Positions 14,984 to 23,844 are shown, numbered from the stretch's first letter. The stretch is 64,000 nucleotides of DNA from Streptomyces glomeratus (GCF_021462825.1 NZ_JAKEEB010000005.1:188501-252500), one strand, 5' to 3'. The notes: generated from the letters alone by a model not told the origin. A program made the numbers and translations.

Positions 14984-16501
14984 GTGGTCAACAGCTCGAA
15001 CATCACGCTAGCGGGAGTCCGCCGGCTCGCGGGGCCGTCGGTCGCCGGCTCGTCGTGGCGCGGCCGCGGCCACGGCCTGATCGCCGCGGTGGCCGGCGCC
15101 TTCACACTGGCCCAGCTTCTCGTCGTACGGCCGGGGATGGGGCTCGGCTGGGACGAGACGGTGTACGTCAGCCAGGTCAGCGTCCACGCACCCGCCTCGT
15201 TCTTCAGCGCCCCGCGCGCACGGGGCTTATCCCTCCTGGCAGCGCCCGTCACCTCGTGGTCCTCGTCCACCGCGCTGCTCCGGGTCTATCTCGCGGTGCT
15301 GTCCGGTGCCGCCCTGTTCCTCGCCCTGCGCGCCTGGCGCGGTCTCTTCCCGGTCCGGGTGCTCGCGCTCGGCGGGTTCCTGTTCGCGAGCCTGTGGGTC
15401 ACCCTCTTCTACGGCCCCCAGGTCATGCCCAACTACTGGGTCGCGGTCGGCGCCCTGGCGGGCACCGGCTGTTTCCTGCGCGCCCACCCCGACGGCACCG
15501 ACCGGGCGGCCCTGTGGGGACTGGCCGCGAGTGCCGCGCTCATGGCGTGGATGCGGCCCATGGACGCTCTGTGGACCACCACGCCCCTGCTGGTCCTGTC
15601 GGTGGCCGTACGCCGGTGGCGGCGCCTCGCGCTGCTGTCCGCGCTGGTGGGCGGGCTGGCCGTCGGGACCGCCGAGTGGATCGCCGAGGCGTACGCCGAC
15701 TACGGGGGGCTGGTGCGACGCCTGTCCGAAGGCTCCCGCATCCAGGGTGGCCTGGGCTGGGACATCGCCGTCGCCGACCAGTTGCGCGGCCTCGCCGGGC
15801 GCTCCCTGTGCCGCCCCTGCACCGGCGCGCTGCCCAACCCGGCGGTGACGGCCTGGTGGTTCACGCTGCCCCTGCTCGCCGTGCTCGCGGCGGTCGTCGC
15901 ACTCGGGGCCCGGCGTCCCGCCCGCACCCTGGTGCCGCTGGCCTGCGCGGCGACCGCGGCCTTCCCCTACCTCTTCCTGATCGGATACGCCGCGCCCCGC
16001 TTCCTGCTCCCGGCCTACGCCCTGCTCGCGATCCCGGTCGCCGACGCCCTCCGGCACCTGGTCACCGCGCCCGACGGCCGGTGGCGGCCCCTCACCGCGT
16101 CGCTCGTGGCGCTCGGGCTGGCGAGCCATCTGGCGGTGCAGTACACGGTGCTGCACCGCACCGTGGCCCGTACCACCGCCGACCGGCAGGGATGGTCGCG
16201 TACCGCAGCCGAACTGCACCGGTTGGGCGTGCGGCCGCCCTGTCTGCTGACCGGGAACGGGGCCGTCCCGATCGCCTTCTACACCGGCTGCTCCTCGGCG
16301 TCGACCAGCGGCAGCAACGCCAACAGCACCGACGCCGACATCGCGCGCACCGCACAGCGCATGCCCGTCGCCTACCTGGGCACCCCCGCAGGCCGTCCGC
16401 CGTCGTACACCCGGAACTGGCCCGCACACTCCTTCCACGGCATCCGCGTCTACATCGCCCCCAGGACCAGCCCCTCGACGGCCGTGGGCGGACGCGGATG
16501 A
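14984..16501 (+). CDS. GT-C-fold membrane glycosyltransferase-like protein
   Basis: A 505-aa membrane protein with about ten or eleven spans. GWDE at residues 55-58, in the first outer loop, fits the Asp-containing loop of GT-C (PMT/GT39-like) lipid-linked sugar transferases. A Ser/Asn-rich patch near residue 445 (SASTSGSNANST) is extracytoplasmic or a linker. GTG 14984 follows GAGGGGTGAG. A rare TTA leucine codon at 15227-15229 makes translation depend on the bldA tRNA in streptomycetes. Its stop overlaps the next gene, a flippase-like protein. The palindrome at 14950 puts it under probable BlaI control. Acceptor and sugar are unknown. Confidence 0.75.
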   Translation: MVNSSNITLAGVRRLAGPSVAGSSWRGRGHGLIAAVAGAFTLAQLLVVRPGMGLGWDETVYVSQVSVHAPASFFSAPRARGLSLLAAPVTSWSSSTALLRVYLAVLSGAALFLALRAWRGLFPVRVLALGGFLFASLWVTLFYGPQVMPNYWVAVGALAGTGCFLRAHPDGTDRAALWGLAASAALMAWMRPMDALWTTTPLLVLSVAVRRWRRLALLSALVGGLAVGTAEWIAEAYADYGGLVRRLSEGSRIQGGLGWDIAVADQLRGLAGRSLCRPCTGALPNPAVTAWWFTLPLLAVLAAVVALGARRPARTLVPLACAATAAFPYLFLIGYAAPRFLLPAYALLAIPVADALRHLVTAPDGRWRPLTASLVALGLASHLAVQYTVLHRTVARTTADRQGWSRTAAELHRLGVRPPCLLTGNGAVPIAFYTGCSSASTSGSNANSTDADIARTAQRMPVAYLGTPAGRPPSYTRNWPAHSFHGIRVYIAPRTSPSTAVGGRG

Positions 16502-17472
16502 CTCCGCCGACGGCCACGGAGGAAGCCCCCGACGTCCCGGTGACGGCCCACGCCCGGGCCAGGGTCCTGCCCGCCCGCGCTCCCTGGCACGCCGCCGTCA
16601 CCCTGGTGGTGCTGGTGTGCACCGCACTGCTCGCCCGGCGCCACTGGCCCGTGATCGAGGCCGGCGCCGCCCGGCTCGCAGGCGCCGAACCGGGGTGGCT
16701 GCTGCTCGGGGCGACGGCCGCGGTGTCGACCTGGGTCTGCTCGGCCGTCGCCCAGCAGGGCGCCGTTTCGGAGACGTTGCCCGGTGGGCGGCTGGTCGCG
16801 ACACAGGTCGCCGCGTCCGCAGCCAACCACCTGCTGCCCGCGGGCGTCGGCGCGGGCGCCGTCAACCTGCGCTTTCTGACCCGCTGCGGACTGTCCGTGC
16901 CCCGTTCGGCGACCGCACTCGCGGTCAAGGCCACCGCCGGGGCCGCGGCCCGCGGCCTGCTGATCGCCGTCCTCGCCGTCGCCGGACCCGGGCTGCTGCG
17001 TCTGCCGCGCGTCTCCGCGGCCTTCATGGCGGCGGCGCTCCTCGCGCCCGCCGCACTCCCGCTGCTGCTGCTCTCCGGAGCGCTGCGGCGCGCCCTGCGG
17101 GCCGTGTCGGCGGACGTACGGGCCGTGCACCGGCTGCCCGGCCGGGCAGCCGCCCTGTGGGGCGGCTCATTGGCCTTCGCCTCGCTGCACGCGCTGGTGG
17201 TCATCGCGGTCACCCGCTCCCTCGGCCTGCCTCTGCCCCCGGAGCGGGTGGCGCTCGCCTACCTGGCGGCGAGCAGCGCGGCCGTCCTGCTGCCCACCCC
17301 CGGCGGCATCGGGTCCCTCGACGCCGCGCTTGCGCTCGCCCTCTCCCTCGCCGGAGTGCCGGGCAGCGCGGCGGCGTCAGTGGTCCTCGGTTACCGGCTG
17401 CTGACCGTGTGGCTGCCCCTTGTCCCAGGGCTTGTGGTGCTGGGCGTGCTGGTGCGGCGCAAGGCACTGTGA
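16498..17472 (+). CDS. Lysylphosphatidylglycerol-synthase-type membrane protein (flippase-like)
   Basis: A 324-aa membrane protein of the UPF0104/MprF N-domain family, with about eight spans and typical Gly/Pro-rich ends such as LPTPGGIGSLDAALALAL. These proteins flip or transfer lipid-linked groups; the aminoacyl-transferase domain of MprF is absent. ATG 16498 overlaps the GT-C stop (ATGA), so the two act in one unit, probably in cell-envelope glycolipid formation under BlaI control. Confidence 0.75.
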   Translation: MTPPTATEEAPDVPVTAHARARVLPARAPWHAAVTLVVLVCTALLARRHWPVIEAGAARLAGAEPGWLLLGATAAVSTWVCSAVAQQGAVSETLPGGRLVATQVAASAANHLLPAGVGAGAVNLRFLTRCGLSVPRSATALAVKATAGAAARGLLIAVLAVAGPGLLRLPRVSAAFMAAALLAPAALPLLLLSGALRRALRAVSADVRAVHRLPGRAAALWGGSLAFASLHALVVIAVTRSLGLPLPPERVALAYLAASSAAVLLPTPGGIGSLDAALALALSLAGVPGSAAASVVLGYRLLTVWLPLVPGLVVLGVLVRRKAL

Positions 17473-17518
17473 TCCCGGCGGCCGTCCGTGCCCGGCCTTC
17501 GTGACGTCGAGCGGCGCC

Positions 17519-18184
17519 TCATCCGCGGGCACCCTCCTTCGCGGCACGGCGGGAGCGCAGCAGTTCCAGGGCGAGCGGGGCCAGCGAGACCACGACGATC
17601 ACCGCGATGATCGGCAGCAGGTAGGCGTCGACGTTCGGCACCGAGGAGCCGAGTGCGTACCCGGCGAGGGTGAGGCCGAGGCTCCACACCAGGCCGCCGA
17701 CCACCTGCCACAGGAAGAAGGTCCGCGCGGGCACGTGCAGCGCCCCGGCCATCGGGTTCAGCACCGTGCGCACCACGGGGACGAAGCGGGCCAGGACGAT
17801 CGCCTTCGCGTGTCCGTACCGGTCGAGGAGTTCCTCGGCGCGCTGAGCGCCTTCCTTCAGCCGGGCCGAGCGGCTGCGGGCGAGCAGCGCGCCGCCCGCC
17901 TTGCGCCCGATGAGATAGCCGCACTGGGATCCGGCGAGCGCGCCCACGGCCGCCGCGACCAGCAACGCCGGAAGCGACAGCTTCACTCCGTGCTGGCCCG
18001 AGCCGGTGCACAGCAGGCCGGCCGTGAACAGCAGGGAGTCGCCGGGCAGGAAGAAACCGATGAGCAGGCCCGTCTCGGCGAACATGACGACGCCCACGCC
18101 GAGCACGCCGAAGGCCGCGAGCAGGGACTGGGCGTCGAGCACATTCACCGCGAGCTGCGCTCCCAGTGACAGGGGTGTGGCCAT
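17519..18184 (-). CDS. DedA-family membrane protein
   Basis: A 221-aa DedA/SNARE-associated family protein, now thought to recycle undecaprenyl phosphate or flip phospholipids. Marks: ETGLLIGFFLPGDSLLF near residue 40, GYLIGRKAG and ARFVPVVRTVLNPMAG near residue 130. ATG 18184 has GGAAGG upstream; ATGs at 18202 and 18244 are possible but have poorer sites. It is convergent with the flippase-like gene. The palindrome at 18255-18274 lies 70 bp upstream. Membrane and envelope function fits with the neighbouring BlaI genes. Confidence 0.9.
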   Translation of the reverse strand: MATPLSLGAQLAVNVLDAQSLLAAFGVLGVGVVMFAETGLLIGFFLPGDSLLFTAGLLCTGSGQHGVKLSLPALLVAAAVGALAGSQCGYLIGRKAGGALLARSRSARLKEGAQRAEELLDRYGHAKAIVLARFVPVVRTVLNPMAGALHVPARTFFLWQVVGGLVWSLGLTLAGYALGSSVPNVDAYLLPIIAVIVVVSLAPLALELLRSRRAAKEGARG

Positions 18185-18254
18185 CGTCGCGAGCCCTTCC
18201 ATGGGGCCGGGCGCGACACCGCGTCGCCCGGCGGCTGACTGCAATCCCGCAGAC

Positions 18255-18274
18255 CGTCTACCGAACTGTAGACG
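18255..18274. promoter_or_regulatory. Inverted repeat upstream of dedA-like gene
   Basis: Arms CGTCTAC and GTAGACG enclose six bases, giving a CTAC...CTGTAG core like the BlaI sites at 14739 and 14950 but one base longer. It lies 70 bp upstream of the DedA start. It may be a third BlaI target. Confidence 0.45.
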
Positions 18275-18366
18275 ATAGCCGGAAGGCGAACGTTCCCCTG
18301 ATCACCCTGACGGGTGAACGCGGCCGTGTCCGCGCGAGTGCCGGCATCCGGCTGCCGGGATCAGGC

Positions 18367-18478
18367 CGTCGCGAGATCAAGGTGTCCCGAGATCAAGGCG
18401 TCGCGAGATCAAGGTGTCCCGAGACCAAGCCGTCGCGAAACCGAGCCGTCGCGAGATCAGGGCGTCGCGAGAGAGATC
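18367..18478. repeat. 16-bp tandem repeat, seven copies, reaching into the di-Mop gene
   Basis: Units start at 18367, 18383, 18399, 18415, 18431, 18447 and 18463; the base unit is CGTCGCGAGATCAAGG with a TGTCCCGAG... variant alternating. The last two units encode the C terminus and stop codon of the molybdopterin-binding protein (stop at 18457-18459). The rest lies between that gene and the DedA promoter. Confidence 0.85.
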
Positions 18479-18876
18479 TCGGTCGACTTGATCAAGGCGA
18501 CGACCGGGGAGCCGGGCGCCAGGCCGAGATCCTCCGCGGCGATCCTCGTGATCACGGACGTCAGCGTGCCGCCGACGACGGTGATCCTGACCGATGCCAT
18601 GGCCTCTCCGGTGGTGACTCGGTCGACGGTGCCCGGCAGCTGGTTCCGGATGGAGACGTTCTCCACCGCCGCGGTGGCGAGCGCGACCTCCGTGGACTTG
18701 ACGAGGGCCTGCACGGAGGCGCCCGGGGCGAGGTTCAGCTCGTCGACGGCCTCCGTGGTGACCGCCGCGGTGACGTCCTGGCCGCCGGTCAGTCTGACCC
18801 TGACGGCCGCCATCACCTCACCGGGGGTGACGGTCGTCACGGTGCCGGGAAGCCGGTTGCGGATGCTCAGGTTCAT
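18457..18876 (-). CDS. Molybdate-binding protein with two Mop (TOBE) domains
   Basis: A 139-aa molbindin-like protein, probably an intracellular molybdate store or buffer. Two homologous repeats, each about 68 residues: NLSIRNRLPGTV...VKSTEVALAT and NVSIRNQLPGTV...IKSTEISLAT. It lies downstream of modABC on the same strand. Its 3' end is built from a 16-bp tandem array. Confidence 0.9.
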   Translation of the reverse strand: MNLSIRNRLPGTVTTVTPGEVMAAVRVRLTGGQDVTAAVTTEAVDELNLAPGASVQALVKSTEVALATAAVENVSIRNQLPGTVDRVTTGEAMASVRITVVGGTLTSVITRIAAEDLGLAPGSPVVALIKSTEISLATP

Positions 18877-18980
18877 GCGCGCCTCGCGGAACGTGGGGGA
18901 CAGGTCAGCCTCTGTTCCTAACTCTGTTCCTATGCTGAGCCCACGGCGGCCGGATTCGCGGGCCGCACCCGCACGGCGTG

Positions 18981-20072
18981 TCAGGCCGGATACGCGTGTG
19001 TCTGCCCCGCCTTGACCGTCGCCCAGACCGTGGCTCCCGGCTGGAGACCGAGTTCGGCCGCGGCGACGGTGGTCAGATCCGCGGCCAGGGGCAGCTCACC
19101 GGTCAGGTCGGCGCGGATCCGGTCACCGTGCGTCTCGAGCCCCACCACCTCGCAACGCCACAGATTGCGCGCACTGGAGCCGGCGGGCCTCTCCCGGTAC
19201 AGGGTCACGGCGCCCGGCGGGAACGCCACGAAGACCGGACCGTACAGAGCCTCGTCCGTCGTGACCGCGGGGCCGGCGTCGAGCCGTACGGAGTGTCCCT
19301 CGGCCACGCCCCGGTACAGGTTGAGCCCCACGAGGCGGGCGATGTAGTCCGTACGCGGATGGCGGGCGATGTCCGACGGCGTACCCTCCTGGACCACCCG
19401 GCCGTGCTCGACGACCACCAGCCGGTCGGCGAGGACCATGGCGTCGAGCGGATCGTGGGTGACGAGAACCGCCACCGCCTCGAACTCGGCGAGGTGACGT
19501 CGAAGCCCGGCCCGCACCTCGAGCCGAGTACGGGCGTCGAGCGCGGCGAGCGGCTCGTCCAGCAGCAGCAGGCGGGGGCCGGTGGCCAGCGCCCGGGCGA
19601 GAGCGACCCGCTGGGCCTGGCCGCCGGACAGCCGGCGCGGTTTGACGCCGGCGTGGTCGGCGAGACCCATGCGTTCCAGCCACCCGGCGGCGACCGCCCG
19701 TGCCTGAGCCTTGGACGCTCCCCGGCAGCGCGGGCCGAACGCCACGTTGTCCAGGGCGGTCAGATGAGGGAACAGCAGATAGTCCTGGAAGACGACGCCC
19801 ACGGGACGCGACTCGGGCGGCGTACGGTCCAGCACGGCGCCGTCGAGCCGAAGATGACCACCGGAGAGCGGCACGAGCCCCGCCAGGGCCCGCAGGGCGG
19901 TGGTCTTGCCGGCGCCGTTGGGCCCGAGCAGGGCGACGACGTCTCCGGGCGCCGCGGCCAGGGCGACATCGAGCCGGAAGGAGCCGCGCTCGACGACGAT
20001 GCGCGCGTTCAGGCCCTGGCCGGACGCATCGGCGGCGGCGGGCTGGGCGGCGGTCTGGCCGGTGTGGGTCAT
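18981..20072 (-). CDS. modC: Molybdate ABC transporter ATP-binding protein
   Basis: A 363-aa ATPase. Walker A GPNGAGKTT is near residue 50, the signature LSGGQAQRVALARAL near 155 and Walker B LLLLDEP follows. The C-terminal 130 residues are TOBE/Mop-type (CEVVGLETHGDRIRADL, LQPGATVWATVKAGQTHAY), which marks ModC. The start overlaps the end of modB (20069-20072). It drives molybdate uptake with modB and modA and supplies the Mo enzyme at 25765-29919. Confidence 0.92.
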   Translation of the reverse strand: MTHTGQTAAQPAAADASGQGLNARIVVERGSFRLDVALAAAPGDVVALLGPNGAGKTTALRALAGLVPLSGGHLRLDGAVLDRTPPESRPVGVVFQDYLLFPHLTALDNVAFGPRCRGASKAQARAVAAGWLERMGLADHAGVKPRRLSGGQAQRVALARALATGPRLLLLDEPLAALDARTRLEVRAGLRRHLAEFEAVAVLVTHDPLDAMVLADRLVVVEHGRVVQEGTPSDIARHPRTDYIARLVGLNLYRGVAEGHSVRLDAGPAVTTDEALYGPVFVAFPPGAVTLYRERPAGSSARNLWRCEVVGLETHGDRIRADLTGELPLAADLTTVAAAELGLQPGATVWATVKAGQTHAYPA

Positions 20073-20920
20073 GATGCGGTCATCCAGCGGTCCCTCAGCC
20101 CCGCCAGGACCGCGATCGACACGGCGAGCAGCACCAGGCTCAGGGCGATCGCCGCCTCCGGGTCGTTCTGCAGTGCCAGGTAGACGGCCAGTGGCATCGT
20201 CTGGGTGCGGCCGGGGAAGTTGCCCGCGAAGGTGATCGTGGCCCCGAACTCACCGAGCGCCCGGGCCCACGCGAGCACGGCTCCGGCCGCGACGCCCGGC
20301 GCGACCAGCGGCAACGTGACCCGGCGGAAAGCGGTGAAACGGGAGGCGCCCAGCGTCGCGGCGGCCTCCTCGTACCGTCGGTCGGCGGCCCGCAGCGTGC
20401 CCTCCACACTGATGACCAGGAACGGCATCGCCACGAACGCCTCCGCCACCACCACCCCGGCCGTGGTGAACGGCAGCGTGATCCCGAACCATGCGTCCAG
20501 CCCCCGCCCCACGACCCCGTTGCGCCCGAGCGCCAGCAGCAGGGCCACACCGCCCACCACCGGGGGCAGCACCAGCGGCAGGGTCACCAGGGCCCGTACC
20601 AGCCCCCGCCCCGGGAAGTCCGTACGGGCCAGCAGCCATGCCAGCGGGACGCCCAGCACCAGGCTCACCCCGGTGGCGGCGGTCGCGCTCACCAAGGAAA
20701 GCTGCAGAGCCTGCCACACCTCCGTGCTGGTCAGCTGGACGGGCAGGGCGCGCCACGGGGCCCGCACCAGCAGGGCCACCAGCGGTAGCAGCAGGAACGC
20801 CAGACCGGCCAGCGCGGGCAGCAGCAGCGGCAGCGGCACCCCCGGCCCGCGAACACGTCCGCGCCGCGGCCCGCCCGTGAGGGGGGCGGCCGCGGCGTCG
20901 GAGGTGCCGGAGCGGGTCAT
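20069..20920 (-). CDS. modB: Molybdate ABC transporter permease
   Basis: A 283-aa permease with about five or six spans and the EAA loop EEAAATLGASRFTAFRRVTL, followed by RALGEFGATITFAGN, which is typical of ModB. Start ATG 20920 overlaps the modA stop (ATGA), so translation is coupled; the longer open frame upstream is the modA gene read in another frame. Confidence 0.92.
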   Translation of the reverse strand: MTRSGTSDAAAAPLTGGPRRGRVRGPGVPLPLLLPALAGLAFLLLPLVALLVRAPWRALPVQLTSTEVWQALQLSLVSATAATGVSLVLGVPLAWLLARTDFPGRGLVRALVTLPLVLPPVVGGVALLLALGRNGVVGRGLDAWFGITLPFTTAGVVVAEAFVAMPFLVISVEGTLRAADRRYEEAAATLGASRFTAFRRVTLPLVAPGVAAGAVLAWARALGEFGATITFAGNFPGRTQTMPLAVYLALQNDPEAAIALSLVLLAVSIAVLAGLRDRWMTAS

Positions 20921-21756
20921 GGCTGGAGGAATCCGGCCTTGGTCAGGACGTCGCGGCCCTCGGCGGAGCGCACCAGCGCGATGAACGCCTCGGCCGCCTC
21001 GGTGTTGGGCGCGTTCTTGAGCAGGGCGATCGGATAGGCGTTGACGGCCTTGGCCGACTCGGGGAACTCCACGCCCTGCACCTTGTCGCCCGCCGCCTTC
21101 ACATCGGTCCGGTAGACGACCGCCGCGTCGGCCTCCTTCAGCTCCACCTTCGTCAGGGCGCTCTTCACATCCTGCTCGTACGACACCGGGGTGAGCTTCA
21201 GCCGGCTCGCGCCCAGCGCCTTCTGCGCGGCGGCACCGCAGGGGACGGTCTTGTCGCACAGCACGACCTTGAGGCCGGACTTGGTGAGGTCCTTCAGGGA
21301 GGAGACCTTGTGCGGATTGCCGGGCAGGGTCGCGATCTCCAGCTGGTTGCGTACGAAGGTCACCGGGGTGCCGGCCGCGTCCTTCTTGTCCGTGACGATG
21401 GCCATGGTCTTGGGGCTGGCCGCGGCGAAGACGTCGGCGGGGGCGCCGCCGGTGATGCTCGCGGCGAGGGTGTCACTGCCGCCGAAGTTGAAGCTGACCT
21501 TCGTGCCGGGGTGCTCCTTCTCGAACTCCTGGCCAAGGGCCGTGAAGCTCTCCTTCAGGGAGGCGGCGGCGAACACGGTGATCGTGCCGGACAGCTTCGG
21601 CGTCGAGGACGCCGAGGACGCCGAGGAATCCGACTTCTCGGCCGAGTCGGAGCCGGATCCGGACGAGGAGGAGCAGGCACTCAGGACCAGCAGCGCGGCG
21701 GCCCCCGCACCGGCCGTCTGAAGCATGCGGCGGGTCCGGCGCGCGGATCGGGTCAT
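20917..21756 (-). CDS. modA: Molybdate-binding lipoprotein
   Basis: A 279-aa extracytoplasmic molybdate-binding protein. The signal peptide ends in the lipobox LVLSAC, followed by a Ser-rich linker. The ligand motifs are TVFAAASLKESF, FGGSDTLAASITGGAPADVFAAA and ADAAVVYRTDV. ATG 21756 has AAGGGGAGTGG upstream. It is the first gene of modABC. An octamer repeat array lies 20 bp upstream of the start (21775-21822), in the likely promoter or leader. Confidence 0.92.
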   Translation of the reverse strand: MTRSARRTRRMLQTAGAGAAALLVLSACSSSSGSGSDSAEKSDSSASSASSTPKLSGTITVFAAASLKESFTALGQEFEKEHPGTKVSFNFGGSDTLAASITGGAPADVFAAASPKTMAIVTDKKDAAGTPVTFVRNQLEIATLPGNPHKVSSLKDLTKSGLKVVLCDKTVPCGAAAQKALGASRLKLTPVSYEQDVKSALTKVELKEADAAVVYRTDVKAAGDKVQGVEFPESAKAVNAYPIALLKNAPNTEAAEAFIALVRSAEGRDVLTKAGFLQP

Positions 21757-21774
21757 CACGGGTCCACTCCCCTT

Positions 21775-21822
21775 GTGCGTCTGCGCGTCTGCGCGTCTGT
21801 GCGTCTGTGCGTCTGTGCGTCG
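21775..21822. repeat. 8-bp tandem repeat, six copies, before modA
   Basis: GTGCGTCT, GCGCGTCT, GCGCGTCT, GTGCGTCT, GTGCGTCT and GTGCGTCG run without interruption. The array lies 19 bp upstream of the modA start codon, so copy number could change leader length or promoter spacing. Confidence 0.85.
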
Positions 21823-21943
21823 AGGGAGAGATCGCCCGGGCCCCTCCGACATGGCGATCATACTGACGCAGATGCCATTCGGAAGTCTCCTGTGGCATCG
21901 CATGAGCCGGGCGAACCATAGGTGAGGCCCCGCATGTGCGTTT

Positions 21944-22342
21944 CTACGGCCGGTCGATGTGGACGTTCGTCGACTTCACGCGGGCGGTCGCCTCCATCCC
22001 CACCTCCAGACCGAGCTCCTCCACCGCCTCCCGGGTCAGCAGCGAGACCAGGCGGTGCGGTCCTGCCTGGATCTCCACCTGGGCGGCCACGTCACCAAGC
22101 TTCACGGCCGTGACGATCCCTGCGAAGGCGTTGCGGGCGGAGGTGTACGAGGGCACGTCGTCCTCGCCGGTGCCGCCGCGCGCCAGTTCGACCGAGAAAG
22201 CGGCCAGGTCCTTGCCGTCGATGACCCGCCGCCCGCTCTCGTCGCGGTGGGTCGCCACCCGCCCCGCGTCCGCCCACCTTCGCGCGGTATCCGGGCTCAC
22301 CCCCAGCAGACGGGCGGCCTGACCGATTGTGTAGGACTGCAT
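21944..22342 (-). CDS. HTH regulator with molybdate-binding TOBE domain
   Basis: A 132-aa protein with an excisionase/MerR-type helix-turn-helix at residues 1-50 (YTIGQAARLLGVSPDTARRW) and a Mop/TOBE domain at about 68-130 (ARNAFAGIVTAVKLGDVAAQVE, ARVKSTNVHI). It is a short ModE-like molybdate sensor and lies just upstream of modA on the same strand. ATG 22342 was chosen because the upstream extension is not protein-like. It probably represses modABC when Mo is plentiful. Confidence 0.85.
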   Translation of the reverse strand: MQSYTIGQAARLLGVSPDTARRWADAGRVATHRDESGRRVIDGKDLAAFSVELARGGTGEDDVPSYTSARNAFAGIVTAVKLGDVAAQVEIQAGPHRLVSLLTREAVEELGLEVGMEATARVKSTNVHIDRP

Positions 22343-22459
22343 GGGCGCCACGATAGGCGTCTCGGGCGCCCCGGCCGCACCACGTCCCAAAGGCCCCGGC
22401 GCGCCCGGATCTGCGGAAACCGCGTGACCCCCTCCGCCCGCATGGCAGGATCCCAACCC

Positions 22460-23044
22460 ATGGATGTGTCCTGGACGGTGCGGAGTGTGCGCGCGGCGGT
22501 GTTCGCCGTCGTGTGCGTGCTGCTCGCCGCCGGGGGACACACGCTGGCCACCGGCGGGGCGCCCGCGGTCTGGGTGGACGCGGCCGGATTGCTGCCCGTG
22601 TTCGCGGGCAGCGCGCTGCTCGCCGGGCGTGAGCGTTCACTCCTCGGCATCGGCCTGGCGATGCTCCTTGTGCAGGGAGGACTTCACCTCGCCTTCGACG
22701 CGGCCGGGCCGCCGGACACGATGTCCATGCCGGGTATGCCTCACGGCATGGACATGGCCGCGCAGTCGCAGCCCTTGACCTCGCACGCCGTCACCGCGCA
22801 CCTGGTCGCCGCTCTCGTCGCCTCGTGGTGCCTCAGGCGCGGCGAGGCCGCCCTGTGGTCGCTGCTGCGCAAGGCCGTGGCCTTCGCACCGCGCCTCGTC
22901 GCCTGGTGGCGCACGGCGCCCCTGCCCGGGTACGCCGGACTCCCGCGACCGGACGTGCACCGGCGCCGCCCCCTCCGGCAGGCGCTCCTCCGCCACGCCC
23001 TGTCCCGGCGCGGACCGCCCCCGGCAGCCCCGTACACGATCTGA
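22460..23044 (+). CDS. Met/His-rich membrane protein, probable copper-linked
   Basis: A 194-aa membrane protein with about four spans. Between spans three and four is a Met/His-rich loop (MSMPGMPHGMDM, about residues 76-87) that looks suited to Cu(I) binding. The C terminus is basic and Pro-rich. It precedes a YcnI-like copper protein by 37 bp, so they are probably one operon for copper handling. I do not recognise a named family. Confidence 0.7.
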   Translation: MDVSWTVRSVRAAVFAVVCVLLAAGGHTLATGGAPAVWVDAAGLLPVFAGSALLAGRERSLLGIGLAMLLVQGGLHLAFDAAGPPDTMSMPGMPHGMDMAAQSQPLTSHAVTAHLVAALVASWCLRRGEAALWSLLRKAVAFAPRLVAWWRTAPLPGYAGLPRPDVHRRRPLRQALLRHALSRRGPPPAAPYTI

Positions 23045-23081
23045 CCCCGACACCGAGCACACGTACGGAGCACCACCAGCC

Positions 23082-23840
23082 ATGTCCCCCATGCGTACCA
23101 CCCTGCGCCGCGCCTCCACCGTCGCCGCCCTCACGGCCGCCGGTGTCCTCGCCGCCGCGGGCGCGGCCTTCGCCCATGTCACCGTCCACCCCGAGAGCTA
23201 CGCCAAGGGCGCCACGGACGGCGTGCTGACCTTCCGCGTACCCAACGAGGAGGACACCGCCGCGACCACCAAGGTGCAGGTCTTCCTGCCCACCGACCAC
23301 CCGGTGCTGGGCGTGCTGGTCACTCCCGAGGCCGGCTGGACGGCGCAGGTGACCACCACCAAACTCAAGAAGCCGGTCAAGACGGACGACGGCACCATCA
23401 CCGACGCGGTCTCCGAGATCACCTGGACGGGCGGGCGTATCCGGCACGGCCAGTACCAGGACTTCCATGTCGCCTTCGGCCAACTGCCCGACGACACCGA
23501 CCAGATGACCTTCAAGACGTTGCAGACCTACTCCGACGGCAACGTCGCCCGCTGGATCGAGGAGACCCCCAAGGGCGGGGACGAGCCGGAGAATCCCGCG
23601 CCGGTCCTCCGGCTGACGGCCAAGGGAACGGCCGAGGGCACGGCGGAGGGCGGCGCCTCGACGGCGGCCGCCTCCGGCAGCGGCACCGCCGCGAAGTCGG
23701 GCGAGTCCGCCACGAAGAGCGCCTCCGCCGACGACTCCACCGCCCGCGGGCTCGGCATCGCCGGTCTGGTCGTCGGCGTCCTCGGCCTGGCCGCCGCGGG
23801 CTTCGCGATCGCCCGCGGCCGCACCTCCGCCTCCGCGTAG
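23082..23840 (+). CDS. YcnI-family (DUF1775) copper-binding protein
   Basis: A 252-aa exported protein. The signal peptide ends AGAAFA, leaving HVTVHPESYAKG as the mature N terminus, so a terminal His that binds copper in this family is present. The DUF1775 domain runs to about residue 180; an Ala/Ser/Gly-rich linker and a C-terminal span (GIAGLVVGVLGLAAAGFAI) anchor it. It is followed by a strong hairpin terminator. Usual partners CopC/CopD or Sco are not adjacent. Confidence 0.88.
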   Translation: MSPMRTTLRRASTVAALTAAGVLAAAGAAFAHVTVHPESYAKGATDGVLTFRVPNEEDTAATTKVQVFLPTDHPVLGVLVTPEAGWTAQVTTTKLKKPVKTDDGTITDAVSEITWTGGRIRHGQYQDFHVAFGQLPDDTDQMTFKTLQTYSDGNVARWIEETPKGGDEPENPAPVLRLTAKGTAEGTAEGGASTAAASGSGTAAKSGESATKSASADDSTARGLGIAGLVVGVLGLAAAGFAIARGRTSASA

Positions 23841-23844
23841 CCGG

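Noticed and set aside
18367..18478. CRISPR array
   Set aside because: Units are contiguous with no spacers, and no cas gene is near. The same holds for arrays at 1079, 21775, 30115 and 59682.
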